Below are positions 1 to 7,925 of a stretch of 64,000 nt of DNA, piece by piece. Numbering within the stretch: the stretch's first letter is position 1; the number at the start of each line of letters is the position of its first letter. The notes beneath the pieces were generated by a model, which made no database searches, was not told where the DNA came from, and saw nothing but the letters and a program-made list of their open reading frames with translations. The translations under genes were made by a program, and so were the position numbers. The stretch lies in the NCBI RefSeq assembly GCF_030944405.1, contig NZ_CP132339.1:1984001-2048000 (forward strand). Reading direction: 5' to 3'. The stretch is from Janthinobacterium sp. J1-1 (GTDB lineage Bacteria > Pseudomonadota > Gammaproteobacteria > Burkholderiales > Burkholderiaceae_D).

Positions 1-418
1 CCCCGGCGCGCTGGCGCAGGTGCTGACCAACCTGGTCCTCAATTGCGTCGAGCACGCGTTCGACCCCGACACGGCCGGCACCATCCATATCGGCGTGCGC
101 TGCGAGGCGGACGGAAACGCGGAGGGGGAACCGGACGCCAGGGCGGAGTGGATCATCATGCAGGTGCGCGACAATGGCCGCGGCATTGCGCCCGACCTGC
201 TGGAACGCGTGTTCGACCCGTTTGTCACCACGCGGCGCGGCCAGGGCGGCACCGGTCTCGGTTTGAATATCGTGTTCAACTTGATTGCCAAGCAATTTGG
301 CGGCACCATCACGGTCAGCAGCACGCTGGGCCAGGGCGCCACTTTTCTGTTGCGCCTGCCGCGCGTGACGCCATTGGCGCACAGCAAAGGAGAAGGGCAT
401 GGCGATCGAACACAATGA
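1..418 (+). CDS. Sensor histidine kinase, C-terminal fragment
   Basis: This is the end of a gene that begins before the window; the reading frame is open from base 2 and stops at 416-418. The visible ~138 residues are the HATPase_c ATP-binding domain of a sensor histidine kinase. The N box (NLVLNCVEHAF), G1 box (DNGRGI), F box (VFDPFVTTRR) and G2 box (GGTGLGLNIV) appear in the normal order. It would bind ATP and phosphorylate a histidine in the missing dimerisation domain. The sensor part, and so the stimulus, cannot be seen. The stop codon overlaps the next gene by 20 bases, so the two are probably co-transcribed. Confidence 0.9.
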   Translation, partial: PGALAQVLTNLVLNCVEHAFDPDTAGTIHIGVRCEADGNAEGEPDARAEWIIMQVRDNGRGIAPDLLERVFDPFVTTRRGQGGTGLGLNIVFNLIAKQFGGTITVSSTLGQGATFLLRLPRVTPLAHSKGEGHGDRTQ

Positions 419-962
419 GCGGCAGGTGGCATTGCTGCGTGGCATCAATGTCGGCCGCGCCAAGCGCGTGGCGATGGCCGACCTGCGCAAGCTGCTGGCC
501 GACCTGGGCTACGGCGAGGTGCGCACCGTCCTCAACAGCGGCAATGCCGTGTTCGAGGCTGACGGCGTGCCGCCGGCCACCTCGGCCACGCGCATCGAGG
601 AAGCGCTGGTGCTGAAACTGGGCGTGGCCGCGCGGGTGACGGTATTGTCGGCCGGCCAGTTCGGCGAACTGATGGCGCAAAATACCCTGGCGCCGTCGAG
701 TGACCCGGCGCGGCTGCTGGCGCTGGTGCTGAACAAGCCGGCCGACACCGCGCGCCTGGCGCCGCTGCTGGGCCAGCCCTGGCAACCGGAAGCGCTGGCC
801 GTCGGCAACTGGGCCGCGTATGCCTGGTGTCCCGATGGTGTGCTGGCCAGCAAGGTGGTGGCCGCGCTCGGCATACTGCTGGGCGACGGCGTGACTTCGC
901 GCAACTGGGCCACCATGCATAAACTCGCTGCCTTGCTGAACGGACCGGCAACGGCAGCGTGA
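399..962 (+). CDS. DUF1697 family protein
   Basis: A 187-residue protein of the DUF1697 family, recognised by the N-terminal signature ALLRGINVGRAKRVAMADLR and the following LNSGNAVF segment. Family members are small cytosolic alpha/beta proteins of unknown biochemical role. The start at 399 is preceded by AAGGAGAAG about 5 bases upstream and lies inside the end of the kinase gene, which implies translational coupling. No catalytic motif can be assigned. Family membership is secure; function is unknown. Confidence 0.85.
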   Translation: MAIEHNERQVALLRGINVGRAKRVAMADLRKLLADLGYGEVRTVLNSGNAVFEADGVPPATSATRIEEALVLKLGVAARVTVLSAGQFGELMAQNTLAPSSDPARLLALVLNKPADTARLAPLLGQPWQPEALAVGNWAAYAWCPDGVLASKVVAALGILLGDGVTSRNWATMHKLAALLNGPATAA

Positions 963-996
963 TCTACTTTCCACTTATTTCAGTACAGGAGACGGC

Positions 997-1398
997 ATGC
1001 CACAGATCAGCGGACTATTTGACGTCACGATGGCCCCCGAAGCGCTGTCGGCCACGGCCGCGCAATCGGGACTGGGGCGCATGTCGCTCGACAAGCGCTA
1101 TCACGGGCCGCTGGATGCCAGCGGCCACGGCGAAATGCTCAGCGTGCGCGCCAGCGAGCCGGGCTCGGCCGGTTATGTGGCGCTGGAACGGGTGCAGGGC
1201 AGCCTGGACGGGCGCCAGGGATCGTTTTATTTGCAGCACAGCGGCACCATGACGCGTGGCGCGCCCACCTTGTCGGTGACGGTGGTGCCGGACACGGGCA
1301 CCGATGCCTTGCAGGGCTTGCAGGGCAAGCTGGCGATCCGCATCGAAAACGGCAAGCATTACTATGATTTCACGTACGACTTTGCGCCGGCGCCGTAA
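997..1398 (+). CDS. DUF3224 family protein
   Basis: A 133-residue protein matching the DUF3224 family: an N-terminal GxFDVTMAPE-like start, a central GSLDGRQGSFYLQHSG motif and a C-terminal GKHYYDFTYDF. Family members fold as a small beta-barrel resembling the allene oxide cyclase barrel and have no established function. A CAGGAGAC ribosome site precedes the ATG. It follows the DUF1697 gene by 34 bases and may share its transcript. No signal peptide is visible. Confidence 0.8.
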   Translation: MPQISGLFDVTMAPEALSATAAQSGLGRMSLDKRYHGPLDASGHGEMLSVRASEPGSAGYVALERVQGSLDGRQGSFYLQHSGTMTRGAPTLSVTVVPDTGTDALQGLQGKLAIRIENGKHYYDFTYDFAPAP

Positions 1399-1405
1399 GG
1401 CGCGC

Positions 1406-1780
1406 TCAGCGGCCCTGGTCGAACTTTTCCTGCTTGTCGCGCGGTACGCATAGCGCCAGCAAACCCAGGCCCACCAGCAGCATCGAGTACATGCTGGTCT
1501 CCGGCACGGGCTTGATGACATTGGCCTGCCGCGCCGGCGCGGCCGGATGGGGGCCGCGACGCGCGTTGCCGGCCAGGCTCCAGTGCGGTGTTGACGTTGG
1601 CACCTGCGGGCCAGCCAGCGGGCGCGCAGGCGGCAAGTCCGCTTCGCGCCATGGCGGCGTGTCGGTGATGCGCACGGTATCATCGCGCATCACGCTATCC
1701 TGCGCCGCCACTCCAGCCTGGGCCGGCAGCATGCCCAGCATGGCCATCAAGGCCGTTCCTGCGATGTGATGCATTTTCAT
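1406..1780 (-). CDS. Small exported protein with PEP-CTERM-like C terminus
   Basis: A 124-residue protein when started at 1780, where AGGGGAAC sits 4 bases upstream; an earlier in-frame ATG at 1816 has no such site. The N terminus (MKMHHIAGTALMAMLGMLPAQAG) looks like a signal peptide. The middle is Pro/Arg-rich and low in complexity. The C terminus has VPETSMYSMLL followed by a short hydrophobic stretch and a charged tail (PRDKQEKF), which is the layout of a PEP-CTERM sorting signal for the EpsH/XrtA exosortase system, although the tail is acidic/basic mixed rather than purely Arg. It runs convergent to the DUF3224 gene. Function is unknown; it may be an extracellular or envelope-anchored protein. 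Confidence 0.6.
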   Translation of the reverse strand: MKMHHIAGTALMAMLGMLPAQAGVAAQDSVMRDDTVRITDTPPWREADLPPARPLAGPQVPTSTPHWSLAGNARRGPHPAAPARQANVIKPVPETSMYSMLLVGLGLLALCVPRDKQEKFDQGR

Positions 1781-2079
1781 CTTGTTCCCCTGGCTGCCTG
1801 CGGCATCGTGAACCATCCGCTGTTATGGCATATCAATATTAGACCACAAATCGTGATGATTTTTATATTGATATTTGCTTCTGGTTACGAATATTTAGTA
1901 TTTTGATAGCTATTTTGCTATCGTCAGATGTCAAACCGGATGCCTGCGCTATGGCTGGAAAAAAACGCTGTTGTTTTTTTGGCGCGCGTGGCAGCAGGAA
2001 AACACTATATCGATTAGTATATTGTTCCAGGGCCGTCCGCTTGGCGGCTCGCTGATGACGACCGCGCCTGTGGGAGGGC
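1781..2079. promoter_or_regulatory. AT-rich divergent intergenic region
   Basis: About 300 bases between the PEP-CTERM-like gene (left) and the ArsR gene (right). It is strikingly AT-rich from about 1840 to 2025 compared with its surroundings. An ACTA-N7-TAGT inverted repeat at 2004-2018 lies roughly 60 bases before the ArsR start and could be an ArsR/BigR-type operator. That is inference from position and AT content only. I see no open frame of interest here. Confidence 0.4.
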
Positions 2080-2442
2080 ATGATGGAAACGCTGCAAGCA
2101 CCTGATACATCGATGCAATTGAATCTCGACGCCATGCGCGCGTCCGCCTACAAGGCCAGTTCGCTGCTGAAGGCGATGGGCAATGCCGACCGCCTGATGC
2201 TGCTGTGCCAGTTGTCGCATGGCGAGCATTGCGTCAGCGACCTGGAACAGAAGACCGGCATCGGCCAGCCGAGCCTGTCGCAGCAGCTGGGCGTGCTGCG
2301 CGAAGACATGCTGGTCGCCACCCGCCGCGACGGCAAGCAAATCTATTATCGTGTCGCCAGCGCCGCCGTGCTGGCGGTGCTGCAGGTGCTGTACGTGCAA
2401 TTTTGCACGCCGCGGCCGCTGTTCAACGACGAAGCGGACTGA
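2080..2442 (+). CDS. ArsR-family repressor, BigR/YgaV-like
   Basis: A 120-residue winged-helix repressor of the ArsR/SmtB family. The HTH is visible as VSDLEQKTGIGQPSLSQQLGVLRE. Cys43 (in LMLLCQL) and Cys109 (in YVQFC) occupy almost the same positions as the redox-active Cys42/Cys108 pair of Xylella BigR, which forms a di- or polysulfide bridge and releases DNA in response to sulfide; a further Cys51 is present. It is followed within 5 bases by a YeeE/YedE transporter pair, the usual target of BigR-like repressors. Two consecutive ATGs exist; the second (2083) has better spacing to GGGAGGG. The role as a persulfide-responsive repressor is inferred from the cysteine positions and context. Confidence 0.82.
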   Translation: MMETLQAPDTSMQLNLDAMRASAYKASSLLKAMGNADRLMLLCQLSHGEHCVSDLEQKTGIGQPSLSQQLGVLREDMLVATRRDGKQIYYRVASAAVLAVLQVLYVQFCTPRPLFNDEAD

Positions 2443-2446
2443 CGCC

Positions 2447-2878
2447 ATGCAGATCGCCTGGCAGCAGTTCACACCTTTAGCCTCGTTGGCCGGCGGCATG
2501 CTGATCGGCCTGGCCGCCGCCATCTTGATCCTGTTTAATGGCCGCATCGCCGGCATCAGCGGCATTGCCGGTGGCCTGCTGCGTCCGCGCCACGGTGACG
2601 TGGCCTGGCGCCTGGTCTTTTTGGCCGGCTTGCTGGCCAGCCCCTTGCTGTATCGCTTGTTCCATGCGCTGCCGGCGGTGCACATTGGCGCCGGCACGCC
2701 CGCCTTGATCGTGGCGGGCCTCTTGGTCGGGCTGGGCGTGCGCTATGGCGCCGGCTGCACCAGCGGCCATGGCGTGTGCGGCCTGTCGCGCTGGTCCGGC
2801 CGTTCGCTGGCGGCCACCAGCGCCTTCATGGCGGCCGGTTTTGTCACCGTGTATCTGTTGCGCCATGCCCTGGGTTGA
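2447..2878 (+). CDS. YeeE/YedE family sulfur transporter, first half
   Basis: A 143-residue membrane protein with about four hydrophobic segments. The diagnostic motif VRYGAGCTSGHGVCGLSR near the C terminus is typical of YeeE/YedE (TsuA-like) proteins, in which conserved cysteines relay thiosulfate or sulfane sulfur through the membrane. In many proteobacteria the family is encoded as two adjacent half-size genes, as here. The ATG at 2447 was chosen because it follows the repressor stop by four bases; the frame stays open further upstream only inside the repressor gene. Substrate is inferred from the family, not shown. Confidence 0.85.
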   Translation: MQIAWQQFTPLASLAGGMLIGLAAAILILFNGRIAGISGIAGGLLRPRHGDVAWRLVFLAGLLASPLLYRLFHALPAVHIGAGTPALIVAGLLVGLGVRYGAGCTSGHGVCGLSRWSGRSLAATSAFMAAGFVTVYLLRHALG

Positions 2879-2881
2879 CAC

Positions 2882-3313
2882 ATGAGACTGCTGTTTTCCC
2901 TGTTCAGTGGCCTGGTGTTCGGCATCGGCCTGTTGATCTCCGGCATGAGCAATCCGGCCAAGGTGCTCGCTTTCCTGGACCTGGCCGGCAGCTGGGACCC
3001 CTCGCTGGCGCTGGTGATGGGTGGCGCCATCCTGGTGGCCATGCCCGCCTTCTGGCTGGCGCGGCGGCGCCGCACGGCCTTGCTGGGCGATGCCATGCAG
3101 TTGCCCACCGCGCAAGGCATCGACCGCCGCTTGCTGCTGGGCAGCCTGGCTTTTGGCGCTGGCTGGGGCATCGCCGGCTTTTGCCCGGGGCCGGTGCTGG
3201 TATCGCTGCTGACCTTGTTGCCGCAGGCGTGGATTTTTGCATGCGCCATGCTGGTGGGCATGCTGATCTTCGAAGCGCTGGAACGCCGCAAAGCTGCTCG
3301 CACCCGCGCCTGA
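2882..3313 (+). CDS. YeeE/YedE (DUF6691-type) transporter, second half
   Basis: A 143-residue membrane protein starting three bases after the first half. It carries the family motifs GLLISGMSNPAKVLAFLDL near the N terminus and GWGIAGFCPGPVL in the middle, with about four hydrophobic helices and a basic C-terminal tail. Together with the preceding gene it should form the complete two-part sulfur transporter. The equal length of the two halves fits an internally duplicated ancestral fold. The persulfide dioxygenase and rhodanese genes that often accompany BigR operons are not next to it. Confidence 0.85.
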   Translation: MRLLFSLFSGLVFGIGLLISGMSNPAKVLAFLDLAGSWDPSLALVMGGAILVAMPAFWLARRRRTALLGDAMQLPTAQGIDRRLLLGSLAFGAGWGIAGFCPGPVLVSLLTLLPQAWIFACAMLVGMLIFEALERRKAARTRA

Positions 3314-3356
3314 GACGGTACAATCTGGCGCATCGCCATTCCAGGAATCCCCGACC

Positions 3357-4223
3357 ATGAAGACCATCACCTTCCGCGCCATCGCGCGTACCGCCACGCG
3401 CGCCACCCTGTTGTGCGGCGTGCTGGCGCTGGCCGCCTGCGGTGGCTTGCTGAAAAAGTCGCCGCCGCCGGCGCCCGTGCCGGTGGCCGACAGCCTGCCC
3501 AATCCGCAAGTGCTGCTGCTGGGCGAAGTGCACGACAATGCCCAGGGCCACCGCCTGCGTTTCGAGGAATTGCATCGCCGGGTCGCCGCCGGCTGGCGTC
3601 CTGCGATTGCTATGGAACAGTTCGACCGCGAAACCCAGCCCCTGCTGACGCGCGCGGCCCGCGATTGCGCCGATCCCGAGTGCATCATCCGCGTGATGGA
3701 ACAGCCGCGCTGGGACTGGAGCTTGTACCGCCCGGTGCTCGACCTCGTCATCAGCTACCAGTTGCCGCTGATCGCCGCCAACCTGTCGCGCTCTGATGCC
3801 TCGCGCACCGTGCGCGATGGCGTGAAATGGTCGATGACGCCGGCCATGGTCAGCACCTACCTGGCCGCGCCCGTGCCGGCCGACATCCTCGCAGCGCAAA
3901 AGAAGGAAATCCAGGATGGCCATTGCGGCATGCTGCCCGACATGATGATAGGCGGCATGGTCGACGCCCAGGTGGCGCGCGATATCTGGATGGCCAAGGT
4001 GATCCGCGACCAGGCGCCGCGCGGCGTGGTGCTGTTTGCCGGCAATGGCCATGTGCGCAAGGACATCGGCGTGCCGCGCTGGCTGAAACTGGCCGACCCG
4101 GAGCTCAATGTGCGCACCATCGGCTACCTGGAGCCGGGCAGCAGCTATCCGGGCGCCTTCGACATGACGCAGACCATGCCGGCGCAGCCGCGGCCCGATC
4201 CATGTGCCAAGTTTAAAAAATAA
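3357..4223 (+). CDS. ChaN-like lipoprotein
   Basis: A 288-residue predicted lipoprotein. The signal sequence ends with the lipobox L25-A-A-C28, followed by GG, so it should be lipidated at Cys28. The mature part has VLLLGEVHDNAQGHRLRFE, the GE(x)HD motif of the ChaN/haem-binding uptake (TIKI-like) superfamily, and a later FAGNGHVRKDIGVPRWL motif that also matches the family. Campylobacter ChaN binds paired haems and has been linked to iron uptake; in most bacteria the role is untested. It stands alone, 43 bases after the YeeE pair, and its stop abuts the stop of the convergent IclR gene. Confidence 0.85.
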   Translation: MKTITFRAIARTATRATLLCGVLALAACGGLLKKSPPPAPVPVADSLPNPQVLLLGEVHDNAQGHRLRFEELHRRVAAGWRPAIAMEQFDRETQPLLTRAARDCADPECIIRVMEQPRWDWSLYRPVLDLVISYQLPLIAANLSRSDASRTVRDGVKWSMTPAMVSTYLAAPVPADILAAQKKEIQDGHCGMLPDMMIGGMVDAQVARDIWMAKVIRDQAPRGVVLFAGNGHVRKDIGVPRWLKLADPELNVRTIGYLEPGSSYPGAFDMTQTMPAQPRPDPCAKFKK

Positions 4224-5039
4224 CTATTGCTGCACGCGTACCAAGGCACTGACCCGGCTTGCCGTCTCCAGCAGTTTCGGCAAGCTGTGTTCCATCAGTT
4301 GCGCCACCGACGGCCCCGCCGTCTGGCCGCTGACATTGATCGCCGCCACCACATGGCCAGCCCGGTCAAATACGGGCGCGGCCAGCGCGATCAATCCCTG
4401 TTCCAGTTCTTCCTGCACCAGGCACCAGCCCTGGCGCCGTACCTGGGCGATCTCTTCCATCAGTGCCTCGATATCGACTTTGGTGGCCGGCGTGATTTTC
4501 AATAGCGCCATCTTCGACAGCCGCGCGCGCAATGCGTCGGGCGCCAGGCCTGAGAGCAGCACGCGGCCCATCGAGGTGCAGTAGGCGGGCAGGCGGCTGC
4601 CGATGCCCAGGTTGATCGACATGGTGCGGTGCGCCGACAGCCGCACCACGTAGACGATATCGTCGCCGTCGAGCACGGTGGCCGAGCACGACTGGCGCAG
4701 CGCCTGCATCAATTCCTCCAGCAGCGGCTGGGCCTGGGTCCACACGGGCAAGGAGGACAGATAGGCGTAGCCAAGGTCCAGCACTTTCGGCGTCAGCCGG
4801 AACAGCCGGCCGTCCGCTTCCACATAACCGAGTTGCAGCAAGGTCAGCAGGATGCGCCGCGCGCCGGCCCGCGTCAGCTGCGCCCGTTCTGCCACGTCGC
4901 TCAGGGTTTGCTGCGGCGCCTCGGCACCAAAGCTGCGCAGCACGGCCAGCCCGCGCGCGAACGATTGCACATAACTGTCGCCGGGGCGCGGGGTTTCTTC
5001 GGTGGTGAGAAGGGGCGTGCTGGGCTGGTTCATGGGCAT
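4224..5039 (-). CDS. pcaR: IclR-family regulator, PcaR-like
   Basis: A 271-residue IclR-type regulator. Residues ~25-85 form the winged HTH (YVQSFARGLAVLRSFG then LSDVAERAQLTRAGARRIL), and the rest is the GAF-like IclR effector domain ending GQTAGPSVAQL. The FARGLxVxxxF start and length match the PcaR/PcaU/PobR branch, which responds to beta-ketoadipate or aromatic acids. It is transcribed divergently from pcaIJF, the normal arrangement for PcaR. The intergenic region holds several inverted repeats, so self-control together with pcaI activation is likely. Assigning PcaR rather than PobR rests on the neighbour genes. Confidence 0.85.
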   Translation of the reverse strand: MPMNQPSTPLLTTEETPRPGDSYVQSFARGLAVLRSFGAEAPQQTLSDVAERAQLTRAGARRILLTLLQLGYVEADGRLFRLTPKVLDLGYAYLSSLPVWTQAQPLLEELMQALRQSCSATVLDGDDIVYVVRLSAHRTMSINLGIGSRLPAYCTSMGRVLLSGLAPDALRARLSKMALLKITPATKVDIEALMEEIAQVRRQGWCLVQEELEQGLIALAAPVFDRAGHVVAAINVSGQTAGPSVAQLMEHSLPKLLETASRVSALVRVQQ

Positions 5040-5091
5040 TCCAGTTGATCAAGGTGGCAATTATAGCCATGCCTTAGTCACGAACGGCAAA

Positions 5092-5120
5092 TTGACAAGC
5101 ACGGCGAACAGGCATATTCT
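5092..5120 (+). promoter_or_regulatory. pcaI promoter
   Basis: A consensus -35 TTGACA (5092-5097) is followed after exactly 17 bases by TATTCT (5115-5120), giving a good sigma-70 promoter directed at pcaI, whose start lies 76 bases further on. The -10 is embedded in the CATATTC-TCAT-GAATATG inverted repeat, so a bound regulator would affect polymerase there. On the other strand TATAAT (reverse of 5060-5065) may serve pcaR, though its -35 is poor. Confidence 0.65.
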
Positions 5121-5165
5121 CATGAATATGTTCTAAATACGAATAATTGTTCGTCTAAAGAACAA
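5113..5165. promoter_or_regulatory. Cluster of inverted repeats, probable PcaR operators
   Basis: Three inverted repeats lie in a row: CATATTC-N4-GAATATG (5113-5130, perfect), the near-palindrome ACGAATAATTGTTCGT (5139-5154) and TTGTTC-N7-GAACAA (5147-5165, overlapping the second). They sit downstream of and over the pcaI -10. IclR regulators of this pathway bind multiple short repeats. Binding by the adjacent PcaR is inferred. Confidence 0.55.
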
Positions 5166-5195
5166 ATTTCACGGATTCCAACCAGGAGACAGCGC

Positions 5196-5894
5196 ATGAT
5201 CGATAAACTCCGTACCAGCGTGCTTGAGGCGCTGGCCGATATCCACGATGGCGCCACCGTCATGATTGGCGGCTTCGGCGGCGCCGGCCAGCCGGCCGAG
5301 CTGATCGACGGCCTGATCGCCCATGGCGCGCGCGACCTGGTGATCGTCAACAACAATGCGGGCAATGGCGACACCGGCCTGGCCGCGCTGCTGAAAAACG
5401 GGCAAGTGCGCAAGATCATCTGCTCGTTTCCGCGCCAGGCCGATTCGCACGTGTTCGACGCTTTGTACCGCGCCGGCAAGCTGGAACTCGAATTGGTGCC
5501 GCAGGGGAACCTGGCCGAGCGCATCCGCGCCGCCGGCGCCGGCATCGGCGGCTTCTTTACGCCCACCGGCTATGGCACCGAACTGGCCAAGGGCAAGGAA
5601 ACGCGCGAGATCGACGGCCGCATGTATGTGTTCGAGTCGCCGATCCACGCCGACTTCGCGCTGATCAAGGCCGAACAGGGCGACCGCTGGGGCAATCTCA
5701 CCTACCGCAAGACGGCGCGCAACTTCGGTCCCATCATGGCCATGGCCGCCAAGGTCAGCATCGCCTCCGTGCACGAGGTGGCCGAACTGGGCGCCATCGA
5801 TCCCGAACACGTGATCACGCCCGGCCTGTTCGTGCAGCGCATCGTGCAAGTGCCGCGCACCGCCACCGGCCCGGCCGGCTTCAAAGCTTCCTGA
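5196..5894 (+). CDS. pcaI: 3-oxoadipate CoA-transferase subunit A
   Basis: A 232-residue alpha subunit of the succinyl-CoA:3-oxoadipate CoA-transferase. The glycine-rich motif GGFGGAGQPAELIDGL at residues ~25-40 is typical of CoA-transferase family I subunit A, and VIVNNNAGNGDTGLAALL follows as in PcaI. With PcaJ it transfers CoA from succinyl-CoA to beta-ketoadipate in the cytosol, the penultimate step of protocatechuate/catechol breakdown. CAGGAGAC precedes the ATG. pcaJ follows after 11 bases and pcaF after that, forming a pcaIJF operon. The beta-ketoadipate role is favoured over acetoacetate CoA-transfer by the neighbouring pcaF and pcaR. Confidence 0.92.
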   Translation: MIDKLRTSVLEALADIHDGATVMIGGFGGAGQPAELIDGLIAHGARDLVIVNNNAGNGDTGLAALLKNGQVRKIICSFPRQADSHVFDALYRAGKLELELVPQGNLAERIRAAGAGIGGFFTPTGYGTELAKGKETREIDGRMYVFESPIHADFALIKAEQGDRWGNLTYRKTARNFGPIMAMAAKVSIASVHEVAELGAIDPEHVITPGLFVQRIVQVPRTATGPAGFKAS

Positions 5895-5905
5895 AGGAAA
5901 CCAGC

Positions 5906-6547
5906 ATGAACAAATGGAATCGAGACCAGATGGCGGCCCGCGTGGCGGCGGACATCCATGAAGGCGCAGTCGTGAATCTGGGCATCGGCTTGCCGACCCT
6001 GGTGGCCAACCACCTGCCGGCCGGCGCCGAAATCATTTTGCACAGCGAAAACGGCGTGATCGGCATGGGTCCGGCGCCCGCGCCCGGCGAGGAAGACTAC
6101 GACCTGATCAATGCGGGCAAGCAGCCCGTCACCCTGCTGCCCGGCGGCAGCTATTTTCACCACGCCGACAGCTTTGCCATGATGCGCGGCGGCCACCTCG
6201 ACATCTGCGTGCTGGGCGCCTTCCAGGTGTCCGCCACCGGCGACCTGGCCAACTGGCATACGGGCGCCCCGGACGCGATTCCGGCCGTCGGCGGCGCCAT
6301 GGACCTGGCCATCGGCGCGAAAAAAACCTGGGTCATGATGGAATTGCTGACCAAGGCCGGTGACAGCAAGCTGGTGCAGGCCTGTACCTATCCCGTGACC
6401 GGCGTTGGCTGCGTCAGCCGCATCTACAGCGACCTGGCCGTGATCGACCTGGGGCCGCAGGGCGCCAGCGTGATTGAACTGGTCGATGGTCTGAGCTTTG
6501 AACAATTGCAGGCCCTGACACCGGTCGCCCTGGCCGACGCCCGCTGA
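5906..6547 (+). CDS. pcaJ: 3-oxoadipate CoA-transferase subunit B
   Basis: A 213-residue beta subunit partner of PcaI. The catalytic glutamate lies in the SENG motif (Glu48), which forms the glutamyl-CoA thioester intermediate; the GxGxP-like LGIGLPTLVANHLP motif precedes it. Length and spacing match PcaJ. A GAAGGAAAC ribosome site precedes the ATG. It follows pcaI by 11 bases and precedes pcaF by 32, so the three are one operon converting beta-ketoadipate to beta-ketoadipyl-CoA and then to acetyl-CoA and succinyl-CoA. Confidence 0.92.
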   Translation: MNKWNRDQMAARVAADIHEGAVVNLGIGLPTLVANHLPAGAEIILHSENGVIGMGPAPAPGEEDYDLINAGKQPVTLLPGGSYFHHADSFAMMRGGHLDICVLGAFQVSATGDLANWHTGAPDAIPAVGGAMDLAIGAKKTWVMMELLTKAGDSKLVQACTYPVTGVGCVSRIYSDLAVIDLGPQGASVIELVDGLSFEQLQALTPVALADAR

Positions 6548-6579
6548 TTTTTTTGTACCCTTTCTTGGAGGAAAGTAAC

Positions 6580-7782
6580 ATGACCGCAGCTTTTATTTGT
6601 GACGCCCAGCGCACTGCCTTCGGCCGCTACGGCGGGGCCTTGTCCGGCGTGCGCGCCGATGACCTGGGCGCCGTGCCGATCCGCGCCCTGATGGCGCGCA
6701 ATCCGAACGTCGACTGGGACGCCGTCACCGACGTGCTGTACGGCAGCGCCAACCAGGCCGGCGAAGACAATCGCAACGTGGCGCGCATGGTGGCCTTGCT
6801 GGCCGGCCTGCCCATCTCGGTGCCGGGCGCCACCCTGAACCGGCTGTGCGGCTCGGGCCTGGACGCGGTCGGCAGCGCCGCGCGCTTTATCAAGAGCGGC
6901 GAAGCGGGCCTGATGATCGCCGGCGGCGTGGAAAGCATGAGCCGCGCGCCGTTCGTGATGGGCAAGGCCGACAGCGCTTTTTCGCGCGGCATGAAAATGG
7001 AAGACACCACCATCGGCTGGCGCTTCGTCAACCCCTTGATGAAAGCCCAGTACGGCGTCGACTCGATGCCGGAAACGGCGGAAAACGTGGCGACCGACTT
7101 TGGCATCAGCCGTGCCGACCAGGACCTGATGGCGCTGGCCAGTCAAACCAAGGCCCTGGCGGCGCAGCAGGCCGGCGTGTTCGACAGCGAAATCTGCCCG
7201 GTCACCATCGCGCAAAAGAAGGGCGACCCGATCATCGTCAATCGCGACGAACACCCGCGCGCCACCACCCTGGAAACGCTGGCGAAACTCAAACCCGTGG
7301 TGCGTCCTGACGGCACCGTGACGGCCGGCAATGCTTCCGGCGTCAACGACGGCGCGGTGGCGATGCTGCTGGCCGACGAAGCGAGCGCCGCCCGCCATGG
7401 CCTGACGCCGCGCGCGCGCGTGGTGGCGATGGCGACCGCCGGCGTGGCGCCGCGCATCATGGGCATCGGCCCGGCGCCCGCCACCCTGAAAGTGCTGGCC
7501 ATGACGGGCCTCACCATGGCGGATTTCGACGTGATCGAGCTGAACGAAGCGTTTGCCGCACAGGGCCTGGCCGTGCTGCGCCAGCTGGGCGTGCGCGACG
7601 ACGATCCGCGCGTCAACCCGAACGGCGGCGCGATTGCGCTCGGCCATCCGCTGGGCGCTTCGGGCGCACGGCTGGCCATGACGGCCGTCAACCAGCTGCA
7701 CCGCACCGGTGGCCGCTACGCGCTGTGCACCATGTGCATCGGCGTCGGCCAGGGCATCGCGCTGGTATTGGAACGGGTGTAA
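6580..7782 (+). CDS. pcaF: 3-oxoadipyl-CoA thiolase
   Basis: A 400-residue thiolase that cleaves beta-ketoadipyl-CoA into succinyl-CoA and acetyl-CoA. Cys90 (NRLCGSGL) is the acyl-accepting nucleophile, and His356 (GHPLGASG) and Cys386 (CTMCIGVGQG) complete the site. The start at 6580 was chosen over an in-frame TTG at 6553 because GGAGGAAAG lies 6 bases before this ATG, and the protein then begins with the usual short AAFICDAQRT strand. It is the third gene of pcaIJF. An imperfect GC-rich hairpin with a T run lies at about 7870-7907, so the operon may end there. Confidence 0.92.
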   Translation: MTAAFICDAQRTAFGRYGGALSGVRADDLGAVPIRALMARNPNVDWDAVTDVLYGSANQAGEDNRNVARMVALLAGLPISVPGATLNRLCGSGLDAVGSAARFIKSGEAGLMIAGGVESMSRAPFVMGKADSAFSRGMKMEDTTIGWRFVNPLMKAQYGVDSMPETAENVATDFGISRADQDLMALASQTKALAAQQAGVFDSEICPVTIAQKKGDPIIVNRDEHPRATTLETLAKLKPVVRPDGTVTAGNASGVNDGAVAMLLADEASAARHGLTPRARVVAMATAGVAPRIMGIGPAPATLKVLAMTGLTMADFDVIELNEAFAAQGLAVLRQLGVRDDDPRVNPNGGAIALGHPLGASGARLAMTAVNQLHRTGGRYALCTMCIGVGQGIALVLERV

Positions 7783-7869
7783 TCGTTCTTTCGGCGTATT
7801 GCCTGCCATACGTATTTATGCGTATGACAGGCGGCCGCACAGCGCGTTTTCAGCGCGTATGATGTAAAG

Positions 7870-7907
7870 CCAGCCCCGCAACCCCGGGTTGGCGTTGGTT
7901 TTTTTAC
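7870..7907 (+). terminator. Possible terminator after pcaIJF
   Basis: A GC-rich imperfect hairpin centred on CAACCCCGGGTTG is followed by seven T residues. The stem is interrupted, so this is a moderate candidate. It lies just before the MHS permease start and may also be a leader structure for that gene. Confidence 0.4.
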
Positions 7908-7925
7908 ACGAACAAGAAGACTCAT

